Of a DNA stretch of 64,000 nt, positions 23,827 through 35,590 are shown piece by piece. This DNA is from Ursus arctos. Taxonomy: Eukaryota > Chordata > Mammalia > Carnivora > Ursidae. The translations under genes and the position numbers were made by a program. The stretch lies in contig NW_026623008.1 of the NCBI RefSeq assembly GCF_023065955.2, positions 26,501,001 to 26,565,000 on the forward strand, given 5' to 3'. The notes under the pieces were generated by a model, which ran no database searches, was not told the DNA's origin, and saw only the letters and a list, made by a program, of their open reading frames with translations. Position 1 is the first letter of the stretch; each line of letters begins with the position of its first letter.

Positions 23827-24091
23827 TACCTTGGGTCACTGTTTCAGTGAAAAGTACACTTGGTGAGGTTTAAAAAATATGTATCTTGTTGGGGAGAAGT
23901 ACAGGGGGACATTAGATTTCACTGAAATGTTTCAATTTATAAAAGTAGAACATAATTTTTAGTTGTATAATCAAAAAACAATAAAAAATATGCCTGTATT
24001 TAATCAATCAAAAAATGCTTTCTGTGGTAGGCAGCTTCAATCTCCTGGTATTTAGTCTTATATAATACCCTCTCTTTGAGTAACTTGCTTT

Positions 24092-24317
24092 TTTATTTTT
24101 TTCCTACATTTATTTATTTATTTTAGAGGGTACGCGCGCATGTGAGCGTGCGAGTGGGGGGGAAGGGCAGAGGAAGAGAATCTCAAGCACGCTCCCCGCT
24201 GAGCACAGACAGCCCCCCCCCCAGCCCCACGAAGGGCTCAATCCCTGACTCATGAGATCATGACCTGAGCTGAAATCACAAGTTGGACGCTTAACCAATG
24301 GAGCCACCCAGGCTCCC
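24092..24317 (-). mobile_element. CAN-SINE
   Basis: TSD TTGAG(T/G)AACTTGCTTTT at 24075-24091 and 24318-24334. Confidence 0.88.
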
Positions 24318-24334
24318 CTTGAGGAACTTGCTTT

Positions 24335-25199
24335 TAACCGACAGAATATGGCAACACTGAGGGGCTAACCCTTCCATGAGTAGCTTGCAGGAAATCACGA
24401 CCTCTGTCTTACTGGTACTCTATCACTTTCTTGCCTGCAAGCTTTGATGAAGCGAGTTGCCATGTTGGAAGAACCCACTCGGCAAGGAACTGAAAATGAC
24501 CTCCCTCGGGGAACTGAATGCTCCCAACAGATAAGACCACAGACCCTGGACTGACACCTTGATTGCAGCCTTGTGCGAGATTCCCGACCCATGGAAATCG
24601 TGAGATACTTGAAGTCCCTAAGTTCTAGGGTAATTGGTTACGCAGCAATAGATGCCTTTCTTTATACAAGTGAATTTTTGAGAAACTAATGAATACATCA
24701 TCACACAAACCCATGTAAAATAGAAGGTCTAGTCTAGATCGGCACAGTAAATATCCAAAGACATAGACATGCGCTGTAGCCACATCTGTCAGAACCATCG
24801 GAGGAGCCTCAGTCTTTTGCAGTCAGGGCACCCTTTAGGGAAGTGGTGGCTGTAGGGCAGGGTTGAGTAGGAGTGTGCGGGGGGGGGGGGGGAGCATATG
24901 TATCCCTCACAATCGATGCCTACCCCCCCCCCACCTTCAGGCCCAAAGGTGCCTTAGGACAAGGGCAATCCCATACAGAGCTCTCAGGCTGAGGCCAAGT
25001 CTCCCCTGTCAGACCATGAGGCCCCTGAGGAGAAGCTTCTTGTCCCCCCCATCAGCCACAGCAGGCTGAATTCTTCCTCCCCAGTGACTTCCCCCCCATC
25101 TGTCCCCTAGCTCCCAACCCAGAACCCTGCTTAAAAGGGCAGCTCACATGGTGTGGAAAAGAGGCCAGCCGGGTAGAACAGAAGCACAAACTCAAGAAA
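24335..25199. other. unannotated DNA downstream of C1orf216
   Basis: Contains a poly-G run (24879-24892) and a C-run at 24924. No gene is seen. Confidence 0.4.
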
Positions 25200-26872
25200 T
25201 GCGTTTCTCTGCCCCAGTTTATTCACCCTGGCTTGGCCCAGAGGCCACGTTCATACTCAACACGCAAGGGCTAGACACAGAAGTCCCCAGGACCATTGCT
25301 TCAACTTCACTCCCTATGCCCCTCACCCATCCACCTGTCAGGGATAGAACTCTTTAGAGATAGGAAGAGCACCCCCATTTCGCATACAGGGAGACTGGGC
25401 GTCATGCCACTGCTCACCTTTCAGGACCTTGCATCCTCACGGCTCCCAAAAGCAAAGCAGAGAGCTTGGCTACCTTAGTCCTTGGTTCTCCCCAGAATTC
25501 ACCCACTCTCCAATTCACAGAACCTCTGCTGGAGTCTGTCGACCTCCATTGAAAGGACCATGCAGTGACGGAAGGGGTTATAACCCAGCATCCTAAGAGC
25601 TTCCAGAGCCTGGGCTGACATTGCCCCCTGCCCACCCTGGAAAGCCGACTATGGCTCTTCTGGGCCCAGACAGCCTGATTTCAGGAAAACAGATCAACCT
25701 AATTTAACATCCAGTGTCGCCAAAGCCAGAGAGGCACAGCAAATAGAGGCACAAAGAAGAAAGTGACATTTTTTCTTCCCCAGCAGTTTTGGAACACCTT
25801 GTCCATTCCTTGCAAGCATATAAGTACACGTAAGCGCACCAGGAGCTTAAATCAGTACGATCTGCACCAGCTCCTTTGCCGTGGAGAAGTGTGGTTTGTT
25901 TCAAAGCGATATTTTGGAATTCCGTTTCCCCTATTCTTCACAGGGTTCTGCCACTGTCATCTCCCCCCTCCCCATCTCCCATGTGCCCCAAGGCAGAGTT
26001 CAAGTGGGACAGTCCTTTATCTTCTTCTCTGATCCCACCCCCCATCCCTGCCACAGTGTCGATCACCACCCCCAGCAGCCCTCCCTCATACTAATTCTCT
26101 ACCAGTGGCCCTGGCAAAATCGTGGCCAAAAAGCCATGGCAGGCCAGAGAAGCCCCCACCCTCCCCACAGCAAATCCACCAACAGGGACAACAGCCTTAG
26201 CAGAGCGAAGTCTGAGAGGAGCGATGGGGAGAGGGTGGAGAGGTGGCCTGGGAAATCTCAGACGGATCAGCCACAACCCTCAGATAAATGACTGCAGGCT
26301 GGCGCTCTCTCCGGAGCGATGGGACCCTGTGGAGAAAAGAAGGCTAGCGTTGGCAATGGGTAACATGGGGTGTGGATGCCCCGCATAAGCCACCGGATAC
26401 GTACTTGCGTCGTACGTACGTACAAGCGGACTCGCTTGCAAATACGCACGCTCCTACTACGCACTTCGCGTGCCTGCACCCGCACACAAAGGCACGTGCA
26501 CATGCACCCGCCCCAAGCCTGCACACTCACACTCGCTCACAGGCACACACACCTTTTGCATCCATATCCTTACTCATGCCCATACATGCACACCGTCGGC
26601 CACCTGTCCGTGCATACATATGCAAACTTACTCCCTCTCACCTACATGCTATACACACACGTACGTACACACACACAGGCCTGCACCTGCGTTAGCTTGT
26701 GCGTACATAGAGGCCCGTGCCTGGCCCCATCTGCCCGCGTGTTAGCGCGTACACCCTCACGCCTGCTTACCTGCACTCATACCAGCAAATAAGCGTGTAC
26801 TTACTTGGGCACAACCACACACATGCCTGTAAATATGGACATATACCCCTGCACCCCTGCGGAGGCACACCC
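25200..26872 (-). other. C1orf216: C1orf216 3' UTR (inferred extent)
   Basis: The stop codon is followed on the minus strand by about 1.65 kb lacking SINEs. An AATAAA on the minus strand is at 25218-25223. Its first part (26390-26860) is an unusual alternating purine-pyrimidine tract. The 3' end is inferred from the signal only. Confidence 0.5.
26390..26860. repeat. alternating purine-pyrimidine tract in C1orf216 3' UTR
   Basis: Dense CG/CA/TG/TA alternation (for example CGTACGTACGTAC near 26411, then many GCACAC and TACATA steps). It is not a simple repeat unit. It is potentially Z-DNA-forming. Confidence 0.7.
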
Positions 26873-27559
26873 TTAGCCCTGATCCTGGGGCCCGGATGGG
26901 GCCGCCCTCTGTTGGAGACAGCGGATCAGCTCCTTTCGGTTGTCCAGGATGGTGTCGAAGCTCTCCTGCAGGCGGGTCTGCTGGTCCGCCAGCTGGTGCC
27001 GCAGGCCTCGGACCCACTGGAGCAGGGCCAGGCGGCGGTACATCACCAGATGCATGTGGTGCTTCTCCTTTTCCTGCTCTTTGTAGCGCTCCTGAGCCTG
27101 CAGCTGCTGCACCGCCCGGGCAACCGAGGGCGGAAGGGGATCTGGAGGGGCCGGGCCTCGAGGGGTCCCACAGGCGGGCTCAGGACTGCTGGTGGGGCTG
27201 TCAGTGCTCAGGGAGCTGCTGGCGTAGCCGTTGTCCTCCAGCGGGGAGCAGACTGTGCTGGCCCCACTCAACTTCTCCAGCTCAGCTCTGGGGATCTCTG
27301 CCCCCTCTGGTGGGCTGCGCACCTCCCCCTCGGGGAGTCCAGGGGCCTGGAAGGCCTGGTTGTCCGAGGGCAACTCAGAGGAGCTCCTCATCAGGATGGG
27401 CTCCACCGGGCCTGGCATCCCATGCCAGTTCTCATTGGCATCTTTGGCACTCGCCACGAAATTAGAGTTGCTGTCTGGTTGGAGCTCCGGCTGACATACT
27501 CCCGGCGGGCCCCCCAGGAACTGGCCCCCCTCAGCCACCCCTGGCTGGATGGCGAACAT
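26873..27559 (-). CDS. C1orf216: C1orf216 orthologue (UPF0500 family), complete coding exon
   Basis: This single coding exon gives 228 residues, starting MFAIQPGVAEGGQFLG and ending RAAPSGPQDQG before TAA at 26873-26875. It matches human C1orf216 (229 residues) along its length. The function is not established. The N-terminal half is Pro/Ser-rich and probably disordered (NGYASSSLSTDSPTSSPEP). The C-terminal ~80 residues are charged and likely helical or coiled-coil (QAQERYKEQEKEKHH, then RLALLQWVRGLRHQL, ending ILDNRKELIRCLQQ). The ATG was chosen because a splice acceptor (cttttacag at 27565-27573) lies five bases upstream. The longer open frame above it is intron read-through. The 5' UTR exon is probably in the CpG island near 29.9 kb. 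CLSPN follows upstream on the same strand, as in human. Confidence 0.96.
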   Translation of the reverse strand: MFAIQPGVAEGGQFLGGPPGVCQPELQPDSNSNFVASAKDANENWHGMPGPVEPILMRSSSELPSDNQAFQAPGLPEGEVRSPPEGAEIPRAELEKLSGASTVCSPLEDNGYASSSLSTDSPTSSPEPACGTPRGPAPPDPLPPSVARAVQQLQAQERYKEQEKEKHHMHLVMYRRLALLQWVRGLRHQLADQQTRLQESFDTILDNRKELIRCLQQRAAPSGPQDQG

Positions 27560-27879
27560 TTGGTCTGTAAAAGGGAAGCAGAAGAATGAGTCAGAGCAGG
27601 ACGGGGATTGGAGGAGTCGGACTGGGGGTGGGTGTCCCAAGTCCTGGCAACCTAGCTGCAAGGGCAAGGCAGTCTCAGTCCCTCCCCCCCCAACACCTCC
27701 CTTTGTGGTTCTCCTCCTCCCTCTCTGTTGACTCAGTCGCCTGCATAGGGTTTTCTCAGCCCTCTGAGGCAGCTTGTCTTCTGGTTCTATGCACATCTCC
27801 CCAGAAGACCTCATCTTCTGCTGGGGCTTCGAGAACCATCAGGTGTGGTGACTCTCAGATGTGTCTTCAGCCCAGATCC

Positions 27880-28870
27880 AACTGCTGTCCAGCTCTGCAA
27901 CCAGCCACAGGCTCCCCACATTCTACACGTCCAAACCAGCTCGCCCTCTCCTGTGTCCTCAGCAAAGTGGCCCACTCTCCATTCAGCCACTCCAGCCAGA
28001 AACCTGCCAGCAGCCCGCACTCCTCACTCAGCTTCCTCCCCCGGCTCACCAGACACCAAATGCGGACAATTCTTCCTCCTAAAAACCTGTGTGCGTGTGC
28101 ACAGACGTCAGTCCTCACTTTCACTTGGTTCAGGCCATTTCTGACCCGGATTACTGACTGCCACAGCCTTTTCGCTGATCTCCCTGCCTCCAGTTAAAAA
28201 GGTAAACTTGAGGGGCGCCTGGGTGCCTCGGTCGGTTAAGCTTAAGCATCTGCCTTCCACTCAGGTCATGATCCCAGGGTCCTGGCTTGGTGGGAAGCCT
28301 GCTTCTCCCTCTCCAGCTCCCCCTGCTTGTGTTCCCTCTCTCATTGTCTCTCTCTCTCTAAAATAAATAAATAAAATCTTAAAAAAAAAAAAAAAGTAAA
28401 CTTGATTTGTCACAGCTCCCAGTGCCCTCCTTAAACCGCTGAACCTCCACACGGCCTACAAGACCGTGCTGTAGCTGGTCCTTGCTCGCCCCTCCGGACT
28501 TGCCTCTTCCACTCTGGCCCTCTCACCACCCCCAAACTGCTCAGAAATCTAGAATATGCCATTATTCACTCCACACATTTCCCTTGGCCTAGGATACCCT
28601 ACCTTTCCCCTCCCCTCCAAGCTCCCCCCTTCTCCACCCAGCAAATTCCTTTCTGTACTTCAAAACCCAGCTCTCCTATCCCCCATCTCTGAAACCTTCC
28701 TGATACCACCCCCCCCCCCCCGCCCCAGCACACAGAAATAAGCACAGTTAACTACGCCTTCCCCTGGGTCCCCAGTGCACCTGGACGCACTGCTCTGTCC
28801 ATATTTGTTCCTCGTCCCTGGAACATAGTTGAGGGTCAGTACATGTTTCTATATAGTCGTTTCCGGGTTT
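27880..28870 (+). mobile_element. L2 element in C1orf216 intron, SINE-interrupted
   Basis: GATTACTGACTGCCACAGCC and CTGATCTCCCTGCCTCCAG, then after the SINE GGCCTACAAGACCGTGC and CCTTCCTGATACC. Old and diverged. Confidence 0.6.
28212..28395 (+). mobile_element. CAN-SINE inside an L2
   Basis: TSD GTAAACTTGA at 28202-28211 and 28396-28405. Lies in the C1orf216 intron. Confidence 0.9.
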
Positions 28871-29459
28871 GTTTTGTTTCTGGACTATCTTGTGATAGCA
28901 GCTTGTACAGTGGCTCCCTGACTGATGGTGGAGTTCTTCCATGTCCTATTCCCCCGGAGCAGCCTGGCACTTAGCAGGAGTCAGCACACAGTTGCTGAGC
29001 AGGTGAACGGGGGAGGGGACTGCAGTGGGCTATGACACCAGTGGGCTCAGGAAAAGGGAGCCAACAGTAGCCGGAAGCTCCTGCTGGCTGCCCAGGGCTG
29101 GAGGAGCTGGCTTCAGTTCCCTCCTCTATCCCCAGGGAGCAGACATACCCCCCCCCCCCGCCCCCCATTAACAAGCCTCTCTTCTGACCTTGCCCTCTCT
29201 CTTCCCTCTGCGCCCACTATCTTGTGTCCCGCCCCCAGCTTGCTCCATCCTGAGGCCCCAGACGGAGGGCATATCACAGCATTCTTTCCTCCCCAATAAC
29301 CACTTCTACCAAAATTAAGGTTTGAATCGACAAACAAGAGGTTTCTACTGACTGCTAGGATGAGAAAAAGAGGGGGTCAGTGAGAGTGAGGGGTAGTGTA
29401 AGCAGAGCAGACACTAAGAGGTTTTAATAGGTGGCAGGGAGCCTCCCGACATCCAGCAG

Positions 29460-30250
29460 TGGGCAAAACTCCTGGGGGTGCAGGGCCGGTCCCTTAGTGA
29501 CGAACGCGCTCCCATCCCTCTACGCAGTCTTGGAGACCTTCCCGGCAGAGCCGTTTTCTCCTTTTTCCTCGGCTGGGCGGGGCCGCAAAGCCGGCGGAGA
29601 TGCGGTGGCTGGGTGCTGAGGCTCACGGGGTTCTCAGAGATGGTCAAATGGGAACCCAGACACCCCGGGACCAGGCTTCCCCCCAGGCTAATCTGCAAGT
29701 GGGCGGGGGTCGGGGGATGGGGCGGGGGCGGCGGCGCTCGGCTCTGCTAGGGTGGGGGAGGCGGCCTCCCTTCCCGCCGAGCCCTGCGGGAGAGGACCCC
29801 CTCCCCAGGAGACAGAGGACGGAGGCCATCCTTCCCGCAGCTCCCCACGCGAGGCATCCGGGTGGAGGCTGCGACCTCCCGACCCCCCGGGGCTGGGCCC
29901 CCAACCCTCCCCTCCGGGCCCGACTCACGGCCTGGACACGCCCGCCCCGGCGCGGTTGGCTCTGCTCCCGCGGACCCCGTGGCGGGGGTTGGGGTTGGGG
30001 GGTCCCTCGGCCTGGCCAGGGCGGCCCCGCGGGCCGGGCGTGGGGTGCGGGGTTCCCGGGCGGCGCGGCCAGCCGCAGGCCTGCACTCCGGAGTCGGGCG
30101 GCGTCAGCGCGGCGGGGCGGGGCGGCGGGGCCCACGTGGGCCGGTTCGGGGTTCCGCCGAGCCGGCGGCTGGTGCAGCCCGAGCGCCCGAACCGACTCCC
30201 CCGCCTCCTGCAGCCTCCACCCGGGCCTGCCGGGTCGGGTTTATCTTCTA
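29460..30250 (-). promoter_or_regulatory. C1orf216: CpG island, probable C1orf216 promoter and 5' UTR exon
   Basis: CpG is dense across this GC-rich block, peaking at 29.9-30.2 kb with several GGGGCGGGG-like SP1 boxes. On the minus strand a good donor, CCAGGCC|GTGAGTC, sits at 29929/29928. A non-coding first exon lying between about 30.15 kb and 29929 would splice to 27564. The transcription start and the exon are inference. No TATA box is evident. Confidence 0.7.
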
Positions 30251-30399
30251 ACTGCGTCCGCTGGGTACCCCTGATGGCTTTGCGTCACTGCAGATACAGT
30301 GACATTTTCAAAATGAAAACCAGCCTCCCGTTAAAGCCTTTCAAACGGCTTCCCTCTTGCCCGGTAAAATCCTAAGGCGGCAGCCACGGGGTTCTGAGC

Positions 30400-30680
30400 C
30401 CCGCCGTGCTGTCTACCCACCCAGCTTCATCCTCCGCCCTCCATCTCTGCATTTGGGCCTCACGTTCCTCTCTGCTCACACGACTTCTGCACGCACTGGT
30501 CCCTCTACCAAAAATTCGGTCCCCCTTCTCCACTTACCCGTATTTCAGCTCTCTTCCCAGATAAACCTTCTCTGACCTCCTAGACCAGTCCTTTTATGTT
30601 ATCCCAGGGCACTTTGTTCCTTTTCTTCATTGCATCTATCACAATTTGAAATGATATATTCATTTTGAGTTTGGGTCATT
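30400..30680 (+). mobile_element. L2 fragment
   Basis: AACCTTCTCTGACCTCCTAG, GGGCACTTTGTTCC, TTGCATCTATCACAATTTG. Confidence 0.6.
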
Positions 30681-31881
30681 AAAGTCACTTAATGAAACCT
30701 ATGTTTTAAGAGAAGAAAGAAATCTGCTCTGGGACAGGACTGGGCCTCCTGTCCTGCACCTAGGCCCTGGCACCTTCCTCCCTGCAGGGCAGAGAACCTC
30801 TCCATGGTGTCTGTGCAGTGAGCTCTTCTTGGTTTCTACTTACTGAAGCCCGATCCCCCTCCTTCCCTTCTTCCTAGGAGGAAATGTGGGGGTTAGGTCT
30901 CAGTTTGCAATCAGAGAGAATGGGGTCAGAGTTGGTGCTGACTCTGATACGTAAGTACTGGCCTATGTTAGGGAAGTTAGGGCTTCTTAAATTTAAGTTC
31001 TTGCCTAAGGCAGCCCTAGAAAGGAGACTGGGACAAATTAGCCTTCAGGGCACCCATAGGAGATTCTAGGAGGTCCCTTCCATACCCCACCCCACTTTAC
31101 TGAGCAAGCAACTGGCTACAACCTTCTCCATGTCCTCCCCCCATTACAAACAAAATACAACTAATATGGATTCATCTTTGGATCATAATACATATTACAA
31201 TACTCTTGTCTTTCCCTCATCTGCTTCTGCTCCCCCCCCCCATCTTTTGCTGTTTTTTAGACCTCAGCCCCATTTCTACATCACGTGCTGAAGCTTAACT
31301 AGTCTTCGTTTTTCCATTGCCCTCTGTAAGTTCCCCCTGCCTTTAGCCAGGTGACCAAACGAGGTGACCCAGATCCTCACTCCTAAAGCCACTCCGAGCT
31401 TGGGTGGCCTAGACGTCTGCAGACGTCCCTGCAGGTACAGCCATGTCAGATAGTTAGCTGTTCCTCGGGCCCAGAGCTGCTCCTCCCCACCCCCCTCCTG
31501 GGGACTCTGATGAGTCCAGGGATGGGAACCCCACTCCAGGTGAGTTCGCACCCTTCTCTGGGCCTCTCTGAAATCAAAGGAAGACGGAGCAGGGAAGACA
31601 TAGGGGCAGGGCTGCAGCAATCACATTGCCTGCTGAGTGGGAGTCAGTGTGTAGTGGGAGAAAATGATGTTCCCGCCCGGAAGCGCAGACAAAAGACGGA
31701 AGTTCTGGTGATGTTCCGGTCCCTGCTTCCTGAGGCCTTTCCTATCTTCCAATAAGGCCCTTATTGTGCCAAGCCTGACCTGAGTAGAATTCCCTTCACT
31801 GGCAACCAAAGACTCCTGATCAATACAAAAGCACGAGGTGGTGACGCAGGGGTCCCTCTCCTATACCTCTCAGCCCTCATT
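30681..31881. other. unannotated intergenic DNA
   Basis: Unique or old-repeat sequence upstream of the C1orf216 promoter. No exon is recognised. Confidence 0.4.
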
Positions 31882-31897
31882 AAGGAGTAGCAACTCT

Positions 31898-32100
31898 GGG
31901 GCGCCTGGGTGGCACAGCGGTTAAGCGTCAGCCTTCGGCTCAGGGCGTGATCCCAGCGTTATGGGATCGAGCCCCACGTCAGGCTCTTCCGCTATGAGCC
32001 TGCTTCTTCATCTCCCACTCCCCCTGCTGTGTTCCTTCTCTCGCTGGCTGTCTCTATCTCTGTTGAATAAATAAATAAAATCTTTAAAAAAAAAAAAAAA
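31898..32100 (+). mobile_element. young CAN-SINE, perfect 16-bp TSD
   Basis: GGCACAGCGGTTAAGCGTC head. TSD AAGGAGTAGCAACTCT at 31882-31897 and 32101-32116. Confidence 0.93.
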
Positions 32101-32994
32101 AAGGAGTAGCAACTCTGTCTCCCCGTGGTAGCCATTATCAATCCAGCTCCCACAGGGACCTCCTTTGAAGTGCCCTGGAATCATCTTAGTGTTCCCTCGT
32201 CACAAACATTCCTTCCTAGACGCTGAAACCCCCTGACCTCTGGAGGCTAGAGTGGCAGAGACAGGAAGCAAACTCTTGGAGGTGGCCGTCAGGTACAATG
32301 ACATAATGTGCCACACCTACCTCTAGGCCTCTTCCTGAGCGTTCTGGCTACAGATGACCAAGGATTCTACCCTGATTGTTGACTTAGAGCTCTCCTGTAC
32401 CCTGTGGGACAGAGCTCAGTCATCAGTTGCTCTTTCCATTGTTCTGTAAAGCTGTTTGTTTCTAAATCACATCCTCTCTGAGAAGTCAAGTGAATTCCAA
32501 GGGCGTCAGATGGCAGCTTCTGGTCTCTTCGTCAAGGGTAAAGTTGTGTGGGATAATCTAGCAGTGTATAATTAATGCAGCAAGGGCTCAGACAGGGGTC
32601 CTGGACACCCTGTCATCTTCCAAAGCCGGGAGCCTTGAGAACAAAAAGCCCCAGGAAGGCGGGGCGTCCATGTCCCTGTGATCCCAGAAAAGCAGATGTA
32701 CCGATGTCTGTGATTCGTTCACCAGAAGATTCCACAGTCAGGATGCCAAGCATCAGTCATTCCAGGTAGAGTGGTGGAGTGTCCACCCAGCAACACGTAC
32801 ATTGCAGGGGGGTAGCACGAAGGTGTTTCAACCTCAAAGACTTTGCCCCTTCCTGTCCCTTCACTCACATCCAGCAGTGTGCTCTCCTTGTGTCACATGC
32901 TGTGTGGGGGTTCAGAGCAGAATGGGGACTGGCGGGGGGGGGGAGGCTTGTGCGACTCCCTGTTTAGAAAGGGAAACAGAAAAAAGGGGGCCAT

Positions 32995-33199
32995 GGGGCG
33001 CCTGGGTGGCACAGCGGTTAAGCGTCTGCCTTTGGCTCAGGGCGTGATCCCGGCGTTATGGGATCGAGCCCCACATCAGGCTCCTCTGCTGGGAGCCTGC
33101 TTCTTCCTCTCCCACTCCCCCTGCTTGTGTTCCCTCTCTCGCTGGCTGTCTCTATCTCTGTCGAATAAATAAATAAAATCTTTAAAAAAAAAAAAAAAA
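32995..33199 (+). mobile_element. young CAN-SINE
   Basis: Same head variant. Flanked by AAAAAAGGGGGCC. Its body differs from 31898 at few positions. Confidence 0.92.
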
Positions 33200-33212
33200 A
33201 AAAAAGGGGGCC

Positions 33213-34061
33213 GTACAATGTGGTGGGCCCTACAACGAACGGAGCTATGAGGCAAAAGTAATGAGTACAAAAGAGAGTCAGGAAAGGCTTCACAGAGGGG
33301 ATATTCGAGCCAGGCTTTGAAGGACAAATAGAAGCTCCCCCAGAAAAAGTGGGGGGAAGGCCGAGGAGACTGTACGTGGTGTGTATGTTCAGAGTGCGGC
33401 CAGGGTGACCGGAACCTGAGGGGAAACGGAGGTAGGCGACGAGGCTGAGGGTAAAGTTGGCGCAGTCGTGAGAGGCCTGGACCACCCTCCCAAGGAGCCT
33501 TCATCTGCCCTTCATCCAAGGGCAGCAGGGACATAACTGAGCAAGTCCCCAAAGCTTCCTCATCAGGACAAAGCACAGGCCTCGTCCTGGAGGACAAGCG
33601 ATATTCCTACCTGCTTTCTTCTCTGTCCCTGAGATGCTCATAGCATCTGCCGGCTTCCCCGCGTGGCTTTGGGGACTTAGGCAAATCAAAGCATTTTAAA
33701 CTTTCCAGATTAAATAAAGATACTATGCCTCGAACATGGTTAAATAACATGGTGATTGTGAACATTGTTCCTTGAACTCCCAAGACTAGGCACAGCCCTG
33801 GAGGCCCTTTGGTGTCCCAGAGAGTCCTTAAGGCAGATGAGAAGGAAAGTCATTCCCCAGAATTGGCTCATCCTGGGAAAGAAGGCCTAGGAAGCTGGCG
33901 ACCTAGTTGTTCTGTTCATCCATTTCTCGGCTGCCTCTTAAAGGTAAAGTGCCACTCATTCTATCAAGAAATTGCTGTGCGACCACTTTACGTAAGACCT
34001 GTCCTTTCCCTGCCCCCAGTATGGCTGTTTTCTCAGCTGTAAAATGAGGGGGACATACATC
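33213..34061. other. unannotated intergenic DNA
   Basis: GGAAAGGCTTCACAGAGGGG and GAGCCAGGCTTTGAAGG recall the same old repeat type as at 40.4 kb. The rest is unassigned. Confidence 0.4.
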
Positions 34062-34076
34062 AAATCTGAAATTTTA

Positions 34077-34285
34077 TTTTTTATTTTTTTAAAAGACTTT
34101 ATTCGTTTATTTGACAGAGAGATCAAGAGCTAGAGAGCAAAGTAGAGGGAATGGCAGAGGTAGAGAAAGAAGCAGGCTCCCCACGGAGCAGGGAGCCCTA
34201 CGTGGGGCTCAGTCCCAGGCTGCTGGGATCATGACCTGAGCCGAAGGCTCTAGACGCCCAACCATCCGAGCCACCCAAGGGTCCC
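34077..34285 (-). mobile_element. CAN-SINE
   Basis: TSD AAATCTGAA(A/G)TTTTA at 34062-34076 and 34286-34300. Confidence 0.88.
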
Positions 34286-34676
34286 AAATCTGAAGTTTTA
34301 AAGTTTTTTTTTTTTTAAGCCTTGGAATCTTTTTTTCCCCCACCCAAACAAAATCTATGCAGTATACCCAGATTGAAATCTTGTCTCCTCCCTGAACCCT
34401 CCACCCTAAATGGCTCCTGAAGAGGCTCCCAGGAAGCTGTTAAAGCTCGGATGGGGCACAATTTCAAATGCCCTGCACCTCGAGAACCTAGGAGAGGAGA
34501 TCCCTCCACTCACCGTCCCTGGCTCCCCTGAAAGGGGCAAGGAGAAACTGAGGGGGTATTTTGGAGCTGCTGCTGGGGGAGTGAAAGGTGGTATAGACTC
34601 TTTCTCCTCCGTGCACCCAAGTGGTAAATAGCCTCTTCCAAACTTCTTTCACCTCGAGACCAGAAAGCCAAATCCA

Positions 34677-34880
34677 GGGGCGCCTGGGTGGCACAGCGGT
34701 TAAGCGTCTGCCTTCGGCTCAGGGCGTGATCCCAGCGTTATGGGATCGAGTCCCACGTCAGGCTCCTCTGCTATGAGCCTGCTTCTTCCTCTCCCACTCC
34801 CCCTGCTTGTGTTCCCTCTCTCGCTGGCTGTCTCTATCTCTGTCAAATAAATAAATAAAATCTTAAAAAAAAAAAAAGAA
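34677..34880 (+). mobile_element. young CAN-SINE
   Basis: Perfect TSD AGAAAGCCAAATCCA at 34662-34676 and 34881-34895. Confidence 0.93.
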
Positions 34881-35019
34881 AGAAAGCCAAATCCAGGGTC
34901 CTGAGACTGTGGGAAATCCTAGCGCCCACAACAGAGGGAGTGGGCTAGAGAAGCTGATGGGAAGGAGGACTGCGAGAGGGGAGTGCCTGTTCCACCCCCT
35001 TCCTAGCAGCTGTCTCTGT

Positions 35020-35590
35020 GGGCTCCATAATCCCCAGGCCTTGGCCCCCACACACCCCCTGGCCGCCCACCTCTCCTCCACCCACCCCATTCAGCGGTAG
35101 GAGGGCACGGTATCAGCACAGCTTTTCAGGGCCTGACAGGTCCTTTCTGGGTGCCCCCCACATGTAACCACTTAACCCCCAGCACAAAGGGCCTGGCTGA
35201 ATGGGCTTGGAGCCGGCGGCTCGTGCAGAAGGGGAGGCCTCAATAGGATTTGGGGAGCTGGGTGTATAAACCGCTCTGCTCCAGCAGCCCTCAATGGAGG
35301 AGCTGGAGTCGGGGCGTGTGCCGAGGGGAGGAGCCCGGCAGCTGCATCCCACCCCTGAACAATGATTTATTCATTCCCCTGGCACACACAGAGAAAACAG
35401 GCCGGGGGGAACGTGGACCCACAAATCGCCCTTGGCCTCAGCTGATTCCCATGGCAATCGAGCAACTCAGAGAGCCCCCTCCCATTCATAAAGTGTTGCC
35501 TCCAGCCAGCCCTTCCTCTTCCCCGCCGGCGAGTAGCGTGCGCCACGAGGACGAGGACAACATTAAGGGAGGCCTTTAGTAGCCTGCAGG
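35020..35590. promoter_or_regulatory. candidate regulatory block between C1orf216 and CLSPN
   Basis: A repeat-free island within SINE-rich DNA. It contains GTGTATAAACCGC (TATA-like at 35265-35270), AACCACTTAACC (RUNX-like), AACAATG (SOX-like), CATTCATAAAG, and a GC-rich end with CGCCGGCGAG. No long homologous coding frame is visible. It may be an enhancer or the start of a non-coding transcript. Confidence 0.35.

Noticed and set aside
26370..26792. 140-aa plus-strand frame rich in His/Thr/Cys
   Set aside because: Translation of the alternating purine-pyrimidine tract antisense to the C1orf216 3' UTR.
27560..27814. The 85-codon N-terminal extension of the C1orf216 frame (start at 27814)
   Set aside because: A splice acceptor five bases before the family's MFAIQPG start, and no resemblance to C1orf216 upstream, show it to be intron read-through.
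29577..30375. Long Pro/Arg/Gly-rich frames in the 29.5-30.4 kb CpG island
   Set aside because: Open in several frames on both strands because GC-rich DNA has few stops. No domain and no codon pattern.
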